Below are positions 54,461 to 64,000 of a stretch of DNA of 64,000 nt, piece by piece. The DNA is from Meconema thalassinum (lineage: Eukaryota > Arthropoda > Insecta > Orthoptera > Tettigoniidae). Made by a program: the position numbers and the translations under genes. The stretch lies in NCBI GenBank assembly GCA_946902985.2, contig OX336388.2, positions 130,140,346-130,204,345 on the forward strand, written 5' to 3'. Position 1 is the stretch's first letter; each line of letters opens with the position of its first letter. Below the pieces are notes generated by a model. That model was not told the origin of the DNA, did no database searches, and worked only from the letters and a program-made list of their open reading frames with translations.

Positions 54461-54619
54461 ATCCTAGTGTATTTATTAATCTCATGTAATTTATTTCAGG
54501 ATTAGGGCATAATCCAGCTCTATTTGGGTACATTCGTGTTGACCGACTGAAAAGCACCAAACTTCTGTTTACTTAGGCAACACTGAAAAATGGCTTCAAA
54601 CCTCACAATGTATTGATAT

Positions 54620-54990
54620 GAAATTAGCCATCATCATCAAATTCCAACTCCTGTCGCCCGGGTGCTGTCAACGAGCCCTCGCCACCTTTTCTTGTCCATG
54701 AATAGTTGGTCTTCATGGGTCCTTCTCAAGTCTAGCCCTTCGTCTTCAAGATCATCCTTGATTTGGTCCAACCATTTCTTCTTTGGTCTTCCTACTGGAC
54801 TTTTTCTTGGGTTAATCTTGTTGAAATAAGCTTTTGGTGTCCTCTCCTCTCCCATTCTTTGAAGATGCCCATACCATCCTAATCGTTGCTTCTGCAAATA
54901 TTTTGTAGCACTATTCCAGCCTCTGACCTGTTTGTTTCGTTCCATATCTAATACAAATTGGGTCTTGTTGTCGAAATTCAAGAGTAGGAA
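54620..54990 (-). pseudogene. LINE fragment with (GAT)n tail
   Basis: Reads KQRLGWYGHLQRMGEERTPK, SPVGRPKKKWLDQIKDDLED, LFMDKKRWRGLVDSTRATGV. Tail 'gatgatgatgg'. Adjoins the right TSD of the Penelope-like foldback. Confidence 0.78.
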
Positions 54991-55063
54991 AAATGAAAGG
55001 AAAATTAATTACAGTATACATTAAAACCAAATAGAAATGTGTGTAAATTATATATTTAATTTG

Positions 55064-55086
55064 TTTTTTTTTTTTTTTTTTTTTTT
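55064..55086. repeat. Poly(T) run, 23 bp
   Basis: Uninterrupted T run. Confidence 0.85.
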
Positions 55087-55545
55087 AGAATAATGCAGTA
55101 CTTTTATAAGATCTTTAGAAAATAATTTACTAGAAACCACATATATTTTATTGGATTATTCAATTTCTTTTCAAATAATTTCATTCCTGTTTGTAAAAAT
55201 ATTTTCAGGTTAAATGACTTTATTCTCCTCTCCCCAAACCTCTTCATTCTAGCTGACCTGGCAGCCCTTTGCTCAACCGTTATGACATATTGTTTTTGTT
55301 GCTTAAGTTTTAGTGTAAGTCTTATACAATCTCCTTTTTTCTTCTCTACAGTGCACTCCCGATAATTTGCGGTAATTCATTCATGAACTTCCGCGAATTA
55401 TCCGCAGTTATGTTTTTTTAAGCTTAATAAAAACAAAACTATTGATTATAATATTGAAATATATTTTATGAACACACAAAAAAATAATTATAACCCTTTG
55501 CTACATTGCATTGTAAGACACACTATACTAGAGGTGTGTGGATTA

Positions 55546-56125
55546 TCATCATCATCATCATCATTTCCCCTTATCCAGCTCCTGCCGGGTCGGGGTATTT
55601 ATGGCACTTCTCCACTTTCCTCTTTCCTTCCACAATTCTTCTTCCACGATCTTGTCCCAGTCCAGATTTCTTTTTCTCACGCTGTTCTTCACTGAATCGA
55701 TCCACCTTGTTCTAGGTCTTCCCCTTGCTCTCTTACCCGTGCACTTGGCCTCCAGCATCTGTCTTGGTATTCTATTTTCCTCCATCCTCTTTACATGTCC
55801 AAACCACCTTAGTTTATTCTTCTCAATTCTCTCATTTAGTTTTCCCATCCCAACTTCCTTCCGAACATCTTCATTCCTCACTCTGTCTTTCCTTGTCTTA
55901 CCTATCATACTTCTTACGAATTTCATTTCACTGGCTTGAATTCTACTCTTGCCTGCTCGTCAGGGTCCAAGTCTCAGCTGCATAAGTTAATATAGGTACA
56001 TAGTACACTTTATACATTACCTCCTTGCTTTTCCTTGGTACTTCCTTATCCCAAACAAGTTTTCTTACACTTTGATAGAATGCATTGCTCTGCTGTACCC
56101 TCCTGCCAATCTCCATGTCCATGTG
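55546..56125 (-). pseudogene. LINE fragment, (GAT)n-tailed family F, copy 1
   Basis: Minus strand: KFVRSMIGKTRKDRVRNEDV, KNKLRWFGHVKRMEENRIPR, GKRARGRPRTRWIDSVKNS, then tail (GAT)n. A frame break is upstream. Near-identical to 57722-58239. Confidence 0.85.
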
Positions 56126-56289
56126 TGGATTATGCTAACATTAATATCTAAGAAAAAAGACTGTCGTCACTTTTTGTTTCTTAGATCGTTTATTTTTTCT
56201 AATTTTAGATTTTATATTTCCAAACAAATATTCATATGGATTTTCTATTTAAGAGATACTGTAAGTGTGACTATAGACACATTAGCTTG

Positions 56290-56560
56290 ACTGTGGGAAA
56301 CTTTCGGGATTTCCGTTGGGTTACTCCTGCACTAGATCTCCGTTTTCCTCTCGGACAGTCAAATTCTGTACAATATTCTCCTCTCTTTCATGTCTGAAAC
56401 CATAATCGTCTTTATCTACGTCTAAATACTCAATTAAAGCATGTCACTTTCTTCTGCATCTTGACTTTCATCCGGTTTTGCTTTAATGTCGTCATAGGGG
56501 AGACACCTTGCCCGTTCAAAATATTTTCATCGCAGAAGCAGGCAAACACTTGCTATTGTG
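56290..56560 (-). pseudogene. Probable Tigger transposase C-terminal relic
   Basis: Minus strand with one shift: LPYDDIKAKPDESQDAEESD, DVDKDDYGFRHEREENIVQN, REENGDLVQE, stop. An acidic C-terminal region is usual for Tigger transposases; no catalytic motif is left, so the assignment leans on the element's ends. Confidence 0.45.
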
Positions 56561-57109
56561 CGAGTGTAGTTGCTTGTTGACTGCATGAACATCAAATAAC
56601 AAACACGCACTCGGCGTGGCGCACGTTGCGTAGGCTGCGCCGTAGGGCAATAATCGCTATTTACAATATGCTGTCCGCGCATCTACCCTTCTCAACACAT
56701 AGGCCAGCGACCGTGGGGTGTGGCTGTTGGGGAAAGGGAGGGTAGGTTCTGAGTGAAAGTGCATTCCACTTTGCATTGTCTCAGTATTGAAGATAAAGGA
56801 AATCCCTTTCGGCGACATGGTCATATGTTTTCATGATTGCAACATTCCGGTAGCAGTGCGCAAGTAGGCGTAGTTTTACATCACTTAGAAACTCAGTTCA
56901 ATCTTCTCAAATCTCAATGTTTGTGTCTCCACGGATCGTATCGCATTAAAATTCTTTTAAACGATGGAGAGATTATTTATTTAGTGGCATGATTATTTGC
57001 TGTAAGAATTACTACTATAGAATACTCTCGGAGACCCGCGAATTAACCGCAAAGCGAATTATCAGGAGTACACTGTATTTGCAATTTGTTTCATTGTAAT
57101 ACTCAACTT

Positions 57110-57610
57110 CTTCATCATCATCATCATCAACATCATTAACCGTCTTCAGCTAGCCGGGTGTGGTATATGAGCCATCGCTGTCTATCCAGGTAGATTTCTT
57201 CATCCAGGATCCATTACCAGTCCAATCCTTGGCCTTCCAGATCTTGTTGAACCTTAGTGATCCACTTCTTCCTTGGTCTACCTCTTGGTCTCTTACCTTT
57301 CATCTCCTTATCCAACCACCTGCGGGCTGTTCTCTGATTGCCCATCCTCATCAGGTGTCCAAGCCATCTTAGCCTGGCGTTGGTTACGAATTTACAGAGT
57401 GATTGGTTGATGCTTACTTGATGTCAAATCTCTCCATTTCTAATCCTGCCTCCCTTAGTTTTATGAACCATTGTCCGTAAGAACTTTGTTTCCATTGCTT
57501 GAAGCTTTCTGGCGTCCTTGCTGGTAGGGATGCATGTTTCAAGGCTGTAGGTGGTGATCGGCAGGAAGAAACTTTTGTACAGAACTACCTTAGCTCTCAA
57601 CTCATCTACT
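57110..57610 (-). pseudogene. LINE fragment with (GAT)n tail
   Basis: Minus strand reads SFFLPITTYSLETCIPTSKD, MVHKTKGGRIRNGEI, LRWLGHLMRMGNQRTARRWL, KGKRPRGRPRKKWITKVQQD with stops. 3' end 'ggctgaagacggttaatg' then (GAT)n. Confidence 0.8.
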
Positions 57611-57721
57611 GTAAATCATTTTGAACTTCTTTGAACCAATTATTTTCTGTTTTACTTTTCCAAAAGTTGTTAAATATGATAGTTGTTTTAATAGTCTGTT
57701 GTCATGTAATGTTATTGCTTA

Positions 57722-58239
57722 TTCATCATCATCATCATTTCCCCTTATCCAGCTCCTGCCGGGTCGGGGTATTTATGGCACTTCTCCACCTTCCTCTTTC
57801 CTTCCACCATTCCTCTTCCACGATCTCGTCACAGTCCAGATTTCTTTATCTTATGCTGTTCTTCACTGAATCAATCCACCTTGTTCTAGGTCTTCCCCTT
57901 GCTCTCTTACCCTTGCACTTTGCCTCCAGCATCTGTCTTGGTATTCTATTTTCCTCCATCCTCTTTACATGTCCAAACCACCTCAGTTTATTCTTCTCAA
58001 TTCTCTCATTTAGTTTTCCCATCCCAACTTCCTTCCTAACATCTTCATTCCTCACTCTGTCTTTCCTTGTCTTTCCTATCATACTTCTTAGGAATTTCAT
58101 TTCACTGGCTTGGATTCTACTCTCTTGCCTGCTTGTCAAGGTCCAAGTCTCAGATGCATAAGTCAATATGGGTACACAGTACACTTTATACATTATCTCT
58201 TTGCTTTTCCTTGGTACTTCCTTATCCCAAACAAGTTTT
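57722..58239 (-). pseudogene. LINE fragment, family F, copy 2
   Basis: Reads MYKVYCVPILTYASETWTLT, KFLRSMIGKTRKDRVRNEDV, KRARGRPRTRWIDSVKNSIR, stop, then tail (GAT)n at 57724-57738. Ends about 145 bp before the last TLC exon. Confidence 0.85.
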
Positions 58240-58383
58240 CATCATCATCATCTTTATCATAGTCTTTATATGGACAGCCTTGTGTAAAATCACAGGTCCA
58301 TTGCGTTGTCCCTCCTAGTGGGCTGTAGGATGGTTCTGCCTGAAGAAACGTGTGATTGTGTGAATCTCTTGTTGTGTTTGCAG

Positions 58384-58545
58384 ACCGTGTTGTCTCTTCC
58401 GGTGGGCTGTAAGATAGGAATCTTGATCCTGATGGTCCCCCAGCTGTATTGGTTCTGTCTGATGCTGCACGGTGCTGTCAAGGTGTTCTGGATCAGCCCC
58501 AAGACCACCGTTCACAAACATCATCGTATCAACGGCAAGAGTTGA
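58384..58545 (+). CDS. TLC-domain protein, last exon
   Basis: Acceptor 'ttgtgtttgcag', phase 0. 53 codons and TGA stop: TVLSLPVGCKIGILILMVPQ, LYWFCLMLHGAVKVFWISPK, TTVHKHHRINGKS. 'VPQLYWFCLM...AVKVF' is the last membrane helix of the TLC domain. The short basic tail (KHHRINGKS) faces the end typical for this family. Together with the other exons the gene spans at least 46 kb. Confidence 0.93.
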   Translation, partial: TVLSLPVGCKIGILILMVPQLYWFCLMLHGAVKVFWISPKTTVHKHHRINGKS

Positions 58546-59010
58546 TGCTGCAGCTAGATTGGCAATAGAATAATCTAACCTTTGTTGGCACCTCTCACTA
58601 GGGGGATGGTCAAGGATGGGAGCTGGGAAGGCCAGTTCTGATTGTTGGTTGGTTCGTTCGTTGTAAAGCTTTCAGTGTTCCATCGATATATACAATGTTT
58701 TTGTTGTTATTTTTTAAAGAACTATTTTTTTTTTGTCGTGCTGTGTGAATGATACCTACAAACAGTATAGGTGTTAACAGTATTTATGTGTACTCATATA
58801 TTTGTGAATTTGATGTGTGTGATTGAGTGTAGCATGCTGGTTGAATGACTTGCTCTATTATTTCTCTTCGAGACTTTAGTCACTTTTAGAGGTCAACAGT
58901 ACTTCAGCAAGTTTTCTCTCGATTATGGTCATGAATGACTTCTGTTGTCTACATTTTGAAGTGGGAAAAGGACGAAAGTGAGGAAGAGGAACTTAAGGGG
59001 GCAAATAAAC
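58546..59010 (+). other. TLC gene 3' UTR (inferred)
   Basis: Unique sequence after the stop codon with no repeat recognised until 59194; it ends with a candidate AATAAA at 59004-59009. The extent is inferred. Confidence 0.5.
59004..59009 (+). promoter_or_regulatory. Candidate poly(A) signal AATAAA
   Basis: The most upstream canonical AATAAA noted in the TLC 3' region, about 460 bp past the stop. No transcript evidence. Confidence 0.45.
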
Positions 59011-59193
59011 ACTAGGATCCACTGAGTAAAATTTACCTAAAAAGGAGTTAGGTGCAGTAATTGGACAATTGTATCGTGCGGCCGAAGAACCGGACAAGCG
59101 TCACTGTGCAAATTGTGCAGGAGAGGCAATTTAAAACACTTAAGTTCATGCTCCGCCCACTGTGCTCATGCCCTATTGTTCCTCTCAAACAGA

Positions 59194-59708
59194 AAGCGGC
59201 TTCAGTGGCGTAGTTGGTAGCATGCTGAGCTTCTATGTCCAAGGTCGCGGGTTCAAACCCGGCTGAAGTCATCGGATTTTTCAAGAGCATTAAAAATCCC
59301 TCAGTATGCCTTCCTTCGGAGGGGAAGTAAAGCTGGCAGTCCCATGTCATAGATTTATGGCATGATAAAGAACCTTCCACTAATTACACTTGTGTGAAGC
59401 TAAATTATAGGTTAAATTTGACTAACGCACTTAGGTTCCAACGTTCGTCGCCAGGTGCCAACTGCGGTGGCATCTAGTAACCAAGTTCAGAACTAGCTGG
59501 TCGTTGATGGTGGCGTTTCGTAGCAAAAGTAGGAACTACTAGAAAATTCATTGTCTGCAGTCCTTACTTGAATTTAAAAAAAAACAGATAACACACATTA
59601 ATACAGCCATCACTATTAATACCGGTTATCAGACAGATTCTACACACACCCAAGTACACGGAGCTACATGACCGCGTAGTAGCAGCCCCTAAACTGAGGA
59701 ACCAACCA
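59194..59708 (+). mobile_element. SINE family B, copy 2
   Basis: Full copy with head 'ggcgtagttggtagcatgc' and B box 'gggttcaaacccgg'. TSD TCAAACAGA at 59185-59193 and 59709-59717. Confidence 0.9.
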
Positions 59709-59779
59709 TCAAACAGATTTATTTCCACCATCATGGTGCCCCATTCTAACCCCCTTCTGTCTCATCCCCATTCATTCAT

Positions 59780-60060
59780 AGTTGACTGGCTGCATGGCTC
59801 AGCGGTAACGTTCTCGCCTGCTGTGTCCGAGATTGCAGGATCGAATCCTGGCGCAGTCAGTTGGCATTTGATGATGATGATGATAATTGTTGTTTTAAGG
59901 GGCCTAACATCTAGGCTATCGGCCCCAGTTGGCATTTGAGGGTGCATAAATATGATGAAGCTGTGTCAGTAGATTTACTGGCGTGTTAAAGATCCCCTTT
60001 GAGACAAAATTCTGCCCCCCCCCCCCGGCGTCTCTAAAAGCCGCTGTAGTTAAAAGGAAC
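59780..60060 (+). mobile_element. SINE family D with tRNA-like head
   Basis: Head 'ggctcagcggtaacgttc' (A box) and 'ggatcgaatcctgg' (B box), body through 'tactggcgtgttaaagatcc', poly(C) of 12 at 60015-60026. Interrupted by a 55-bp insertion. Confidence 0.75.
59872..59926 (-). mobile_element. 55-bp SINE-tail insertion with 13-bp TSD
   Basis: Flanked by exact AGTTGGCATTTGA (59859-59871, 59927-59939). Content is only a 3' tail ('ggggccgatagcctagatg' on minus) and (ATC)n. A very short 5'-truncated SINE insertion. Confidence 0.9.
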
Positions 60061-60224
60061 ATAAAACAAATAGCATTATTATATTATCGTTGATAGTTCC
60101 TCACAATAAAAAAGAAAAAGAAAATCAACAGCCACTGAAAGCAAAGTGTCCTCTCTCTACTTTTTTTAGACTTAGGAAACCGTAAAGAAAATGGTATTTT
60201 AGAAAAAGTTCAAAAGTAATGCTA

Positions 60225-60460
60225 TCCATTGAAAGACGGAAGCTTGAATATTTTGGACACATGATGGGGTATGAAAAGTTCAGGATCCTACGACTAGTGA
60301 TGGGGGAGAAAAATAGTACGACATCGAGGACCTGACTGATGAAGAGCTTCCTGAATTCAGAATCTCAAATACTGATACCAGATAATCATGGGAGAACTTT
60401 TCCGTGGGGGAGTATTCAAATCTGAAATAGCCATGATGATCGCCAACCTTCGTTAGAAGA
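60225..60460 (+). pseudogene. LINE ORF2 tail fragment
   Basis: Plus strand: IERRKLEYFGHMMGYEKFRI, LRLVMGEKN, later ELFRGGVFKSEIAMMIANLR. This is the 'R+LeYfGHimR.ekfrlLrlim.gk' tail of LINEs of the CR1/L2-like type. Stops present. Confidence 0.65.
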
Positions 60461-60606
60461 TGGCACACCAAGAAGAGGGAGATGATGACAAACCATTATT
60501 TCCCCAAACAACAAAACATACAAATTTATTCCTTAAATGAAGTTCAAAACCTCAAGTTCTATATGTCCTGTGGTGTTGCCGTGCTCGTTAAGTAATATGC
60601 AAAAAT

Positions 60607-60982
60607 AATTATAATAATAATAATAATATTGTATGGCCTCGGGTGCCGGGTGCAAGCTTTGTTATTTGACACCCAAAGAGCAGCTTGCATGTCAAATTTC
60701 CTTGTTCCTTGAAGCCCTATGAAAGTCAAGGAGGTTAGATATCTAAGCTCCTTGACACTATAGCGCTTTCTAGTAGAGAAATGAGGAACTTTGTGTTGGC
60801 GGACACTTCCGAGATTAATTTTGCCATTATCTGAACTCAAATGGGTTCTTTTACATGCCAACATCGTATGACATGTGTATCGTAATTTTTTCCGCCTTTC
60901 AAAAACCACTTACCACGGCCAGGAGCGAACCTTCAAGCTTGGGGTTAGTAGACCGACACGCTATCCACTCACCCACCGTGGC
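60607..60982 (-). mobile_element. SINE family A, copy 3
   Basis: Minus copy with (ATAAT)n tail at 60607-60631 and the tRNA-like head at 60982. TSD not clear. Confidence 0.85.
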
Positions 60983-60984
60983 AA

Positions 60985-61570
60985 GCATTATTATTATACT
61001 GTAAATCACCTTGTGAAAGGGTAAGGTTACATGGTTAATAAATTATTTAAGTTGACACAGAGAATAGAAGTCATTCTTCTCTCTGTCACTAACGACCTAA
61101 GTCAATTTTTGTTTGTCTTACTGTATTATGTGTGATTCTATCATCTACTTACCCTTCTATTGTTCCTTTTCTAGCTTGATTATGATGCCTCTTATTTTAT
61201 ATAATTAAAGCAAGAGAAGATATACACTAGTTCTTAACCCTCCGTTGGTCGCGTTGATTACTATTGTATCCAGGTTCATTTGTTTTATATCTGTGAACAT
61301 AATACACTAGATTTTGGTACATACTGTTCAGTACCTTTCCTAGAAGGTCTCCCCACTAAAATATTACGTCAATGACCGCTAGCGTTTCAGTAGCATACCA
61401 AAGAGTTAACTTAGATTATGCTTGTATAGGCATAGCATTGTATAGAATTGGGAAACTGAATATATGGTATTACGAACACTTAATTGCTGAAAAACTCTCA
61501 TCTGTTCGCAAATATTTCATGTTTTTGCTCAATACAGGAAATATTACCAAATTTCTTTCAAAAGTTCAAA
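60985..61570. other. No gene seen
   Basis: Non-coding DNA downstream of the TLC gene. Nothing recognised. Confidence 0.35.
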
Positions 61571-61577
61571 TGAAATA

Positions 61578-62060
61578 CACTTTTCATCATCATCATCATC
61601 ATCATCCTGAACCAACTCCAGTGGTATATGAGCCCCCTCCATTTCATCCTGTCCTTGTACCACCCCTCCTCCACCAACTTGTCCCAATCATGACCTCTCT
61701 GCAGTACATCGTTCTTGACTGTATCTATCCACTTATTTCGTGGCCTTCCCACGGGTCGTCTTCCTTCTACTTTTTTCTCAAATTCCTTCTGTGCAGTTCT
61801 GTTTGGTGGCATCCTCTTCATGTGACCAAACCACTTCAGTCTTGAGATCTGGATCTTATTGTGGAGAGAATCATCTATTCCTACTTCTTCTCTAATCTTC
61901 TCATTCCTGATCTTGTCTTTCCTGGTTTTCTGAATCATGGTACGTAGGAATTTCATTTCAACTGCCTGGAGTTTAGAGTTATCTCTATTGGTTAGTGTTG
62001 TGGTTTCGAGACTGTATCTAAGAATCGGTGTATAATAGGACTTGTACAATGTCATCTTTC
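61578..62060 (-). pseudogene. LINE fragment with (GAT)n tail
   Basis: Reads MTLYKSYYTPILRYSLETTT, KFLRTMIQKTRKDKIRNEKI, SRLKWFGHMKRMPPNRTAQK, RRPVGRPRNKWIDTVKNDVL; the end runs into (ATG)7. Open over 165 codons. Confidence 0.85.
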
Positions 62061-62154
62061 ATGTACATTTTTCATGCTGTGTCAAAATATTTGGTATTTC
62101 AGGTATATTTGTCTATGATTAGTATATTTATCACAATCAACCCTTCTTTTTTTT

Positions 62155-62640
62155 TTAAATTGTTGTGCCCAACTAAGGAGCACGTTTGAACTTATTAGCA
62201 CTTGTTATTCTTTCCTTCCAAACATCTCTTCATCTCACTGTGTTCCCTTTTACGCTGTTCTGTCCATCTTGTATTTTGTCAGGTGGGCTTCTCGGAAAAT
62301 TTGTGTTTTTTAATTAAAGTTCTGAATGTTGTTCTGTCTTGAATGGTTTCTTCATGACAGCCAATTTCATTTCTGTCCTCACTGATTCCTGTTAGCCAGT
62401 TGTTTTGATAGTTCATTGATAAGGCTAGGTTGAAAAATTTCTTTGTGAGCCTGTTATTATCCATTCTGTATAGCCTAGGTGTCCGTTAAATTGTAACCGC
62501 CGTTTCCTTATGGTATCTGTGATATTTTTCTGTAACTTGATAAATTTCATGTGATTTCTTTTTCATCCAAATTCAATTTTCACACTTTGGTCTTAAGATT
62601 TTCCTTTTCTTGTTTTTCGATCATTTTTATTCGAGATTTG
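62155..62640 (-). pseudogene. LINE ORF2 tail fragment
   Basis: Minus strand: DTIRKRRLQFNGHL, a shift, MDNNRLTKKFFNLALSMNYQ and NNWLTGISEDRNEIGCHEET. Same family as 53391-53625. Confidence 0.6.
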
Positions 62641-62839
62641 CCACCAATTATAATAGTTTCAAATGCAGATACAGCTTCTGTTTTAACGACTGTGTTATAA
62701 TGTCTTAAATTTGCCTTTGTTGATATAGTTCTTTTATTTTATATGTTCCAAGTAATTTTGTATGCTCTTTGTAGTTTTGGAGTTCTTTCTCTGTTATCAA
62801 CCCTTCTTATAAAATCAAAATATAGCTTATGAAATACCC

Positions 62840-63525
62840 ATTAGAATTGGCCTACGATTGTAATCCATGCGACTACTGGCGGTAAATTTTCAAGTGCGAC
62901 CATCGGAGGGTTAAGAGACTGACTGTTCATGAACATGACCGAGAGAATGTTGCCGTAATGTTATCTGAATAGACCCAGCTTGTTGTTCTTCCTGAAGCTT
63001 CCATAAACTATTTATTATCGACAAGCATATGCACGAGTGAATGAATACGGTAGTATTGTGTGTACGCATGCCAAAATGAGCTTTCATCACTTTTGGATTT
63101 TCAAAACTCATTACCAGTGAATATTTTTCTCTTGAAGGCCCTGAAGAACTTAGAACCACTTAAATACTCTCTGCTCATTAGGTTAACACTTTGCTAAGTG
63201 TGTGTGTCTAACTTGAGGCAGACATTTTGTTCAGCAAAGTATGTAAGAGGTCCTGGGTGCATGTCTCAGATTAGATGCAATATTTCCATTCAATGATTTT
63301 GAGAATATGAACAAGATGTCAATGTTCATCCTGTGTATTAGTATTAAGTGCTTATTTTCAAATGTTTGTTCGCATTGTATACAAATGAACAAATATTCTA
63401 GTAGGCATTTCACTTAGAGAGGTATATTGATTTCTATTTGGCCCTTGAAATGCTTCCATTCACCAAGAAAATGCATTTTTTTATATGAAAAATTTGCATA
63501 GATTTTGCCTCTGCTTCGCAATAAT
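62840..63525. other. No gene seen
   Basis: AT-rich non-coding sequence between the LINE tail and the piggyBac fragment. Nothing recognised. Confidence 0.35.
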
Positions 63526-63531
63526 CGTTCA

Positions 63532-63983
63532 TTATTTTAACGTTATATTCACTGTCTGTACATTATGATAGTTCATATTTTCAACAATTAATTCAAGTAT
63601 TTCATCACTAACAAAAAGATTCCAACATTCAAATTCAGTTCTAGCATTCGTAGCAGTCCTTGCAACACCAGGTAGTTTTGTCAGAATATTGTGGGGCCGT
63701 GCCTGAGTAACCTCCCATGGTTCCTTGTTCCACTTCGTGCTATCCTTGGCTAAAATGAAAAAGAAAAAAATTGTCCGACAATAATAATAATAATGGCTTA
63801 CTTACCAATAAAATATAAACAGCCATCCAATTCTTCACTTCCGATACCGTCCTCCTGATCATTTTCAGTATCAGAGTCTACGGATCTTGTTTCAACTTCG
63901 TCTTCAGTATCAGGGTCATTACTTTCTTCAAAATTATCATCTTCATCATCGTCAAGTTTCCACTCCAGTTTCCTGGGTGTGGT
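63532..63983 (-). pseudogene. piggyBac transposase N-terminal fragment with a 56-bp intron
   Basis: Minus strand. Segment 1 (63983-63806): acidic KLDDDEDDNFEESNDPDTED ... GSEELDGCLYFI; donor 'gtaagtaag' at 63805. A 56-bp intron follows, ending 'tttttcattttag'. Segment 2 (63749-63532): AKDSTKWNKEPWEVTQARPH, NILTKLPGVARTATNARTEF, CWNLFVSDEILELIVENMNY, then a stop. The pattern 'dgt.W...p......NI.......a.....p...f.lF.sdeil..iv..tN' is the start of the piggyBac/PGBD4-type transposase domain. The rest, including the catalytic Asp region, is absent. The upstream flank (63969-64000) looks like a LINE 3' end. A capped, probably dead copy, though the clean intron and frame are notable. Confidence 0.7.
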
Positions 63984-64000
63984 TTACGAGCGCTCTCTAT

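Larger units (their letters stand above)
53671..54607 (+). mobile_element. Penelope-like foldback with two hammerhead motifs
   Basis: Arms 53671-53920 and 54325-54562 are inverted copies; TSD ATGTATTGATA at 53660-53670 and 54608-54618. The right side extends about 45 bp beyond the arm ('gtttacttaggcaacactg'), the same asymmetry as in the elements at 6870 and 13308. Non-coding centre of about 400 bp. Confidence 0.78.
55349..57075 (-). mobile_element. pogo/Tigger-type remnant
   Basis: Ends CAGTGCACTCCCGATAATTT and the complement of 'aattatcaggagtacactg'; TA flanks (55347-55348, 57076-57077). A LINE fragment (55546-56125) is inserted. The transposase relic is at 56290-56540. Confidence 0.65.

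Noticed and set aside
59788..59860. tRNA-like sequence as a tRNA gene
   Set aside because: A and B boxes fit, but it continues into a SINE body. The same holds for the heads at 4626 and 5503.
60325..60380. CTGATGA followed by 'agagcttcc' looked like another hammerhead
   Set aside because: No GAAA follows at the right distance, and the stretch is explained as part of a LINE ORF2 tail.

Overview
This is a piece of a large, repeat-rich insect genome. A polyneopteran (cockroach, termite or stick-insect type) is my best guess from the mix of elements, but the species is not fixed. The only clear host gene is on the + strand: four exons (12272-12560, 18926-19027, 50115-50243, 58384-58545) that splice in frame into most of a TLC-domain membrane protein of the TLCD3/FAM57 type. 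The first coding exon was not found and probably lies upstream. The last exon carries the stop codon, and a candidate poly(A) signal sits about 460 bp further on. Almost everything else is transposable-element DNA in introns and flanks.

Layout. 1-9.1 kb: a Tc/mariner remnant cut by a foldback mariner and a hAT MITE; SINE families A and B with target-site duplications (TSDs); a second hAT MITE; a pogo/Tigger element with a Penelope-like foldback inside. 9.5-19 kb: an RTE LINE fragment, the first visible TLC exon, a minisatellite, further Penelope-like pieces, hAT MITEs and the second TLC exon. 19131-47736: one ZBED-type hAT transposon (8-bp TSD) that has taken in 25.7 kb of later insertions. 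47.7-58.4 kb: a GC-rich repeat with an expanded minisatellite, a palindromic foldback, TLC exon 3, many 5'-truncated LINE tails, another Penelope-like foldback and a Tigger remnant. 58.5-64 kb: the 3' UTR, SINEs, LINE tails and, at the right edge, a piggyBac transposase fragment on the minus strand.

The 25.7-kb insertion can be read as layers. The hAT element was hit by a Penelope-like retroelement (11-bp TSD CAACAACGTTT) with inverted arms, each carrying a hammerhead-ribozyme core, and the end of a GIY-YIG-type Penelope ORF next to the left arm. Into this came two Tc1 transposons, a nearly intact LINE whose 5' end carries 33-bp monomers (12-bp TSD), a second LINE copy, a tandem Helitron, and a Jockey/CR1-type LINE with a canonical 2A motif that was itself hit by a SINE (15-bp TSD). 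A TTAA-flanked piggyBac-like unit holding an intact 950-codon LINE ORF is inserted in the right arm.

The most interesting system is the set of ten hammerhead-like motifs (CTGANGA, stem II, GAAA, CATG or CTGG, then TH) found mostly in inverted-arm elements. The better-preserved elements share 10-12-bp TSDs and an extra tail of about 45 bp on only one arm. Second is the 2A motif placed just before the endonuclease domain of the LINE at 31-35 kb.
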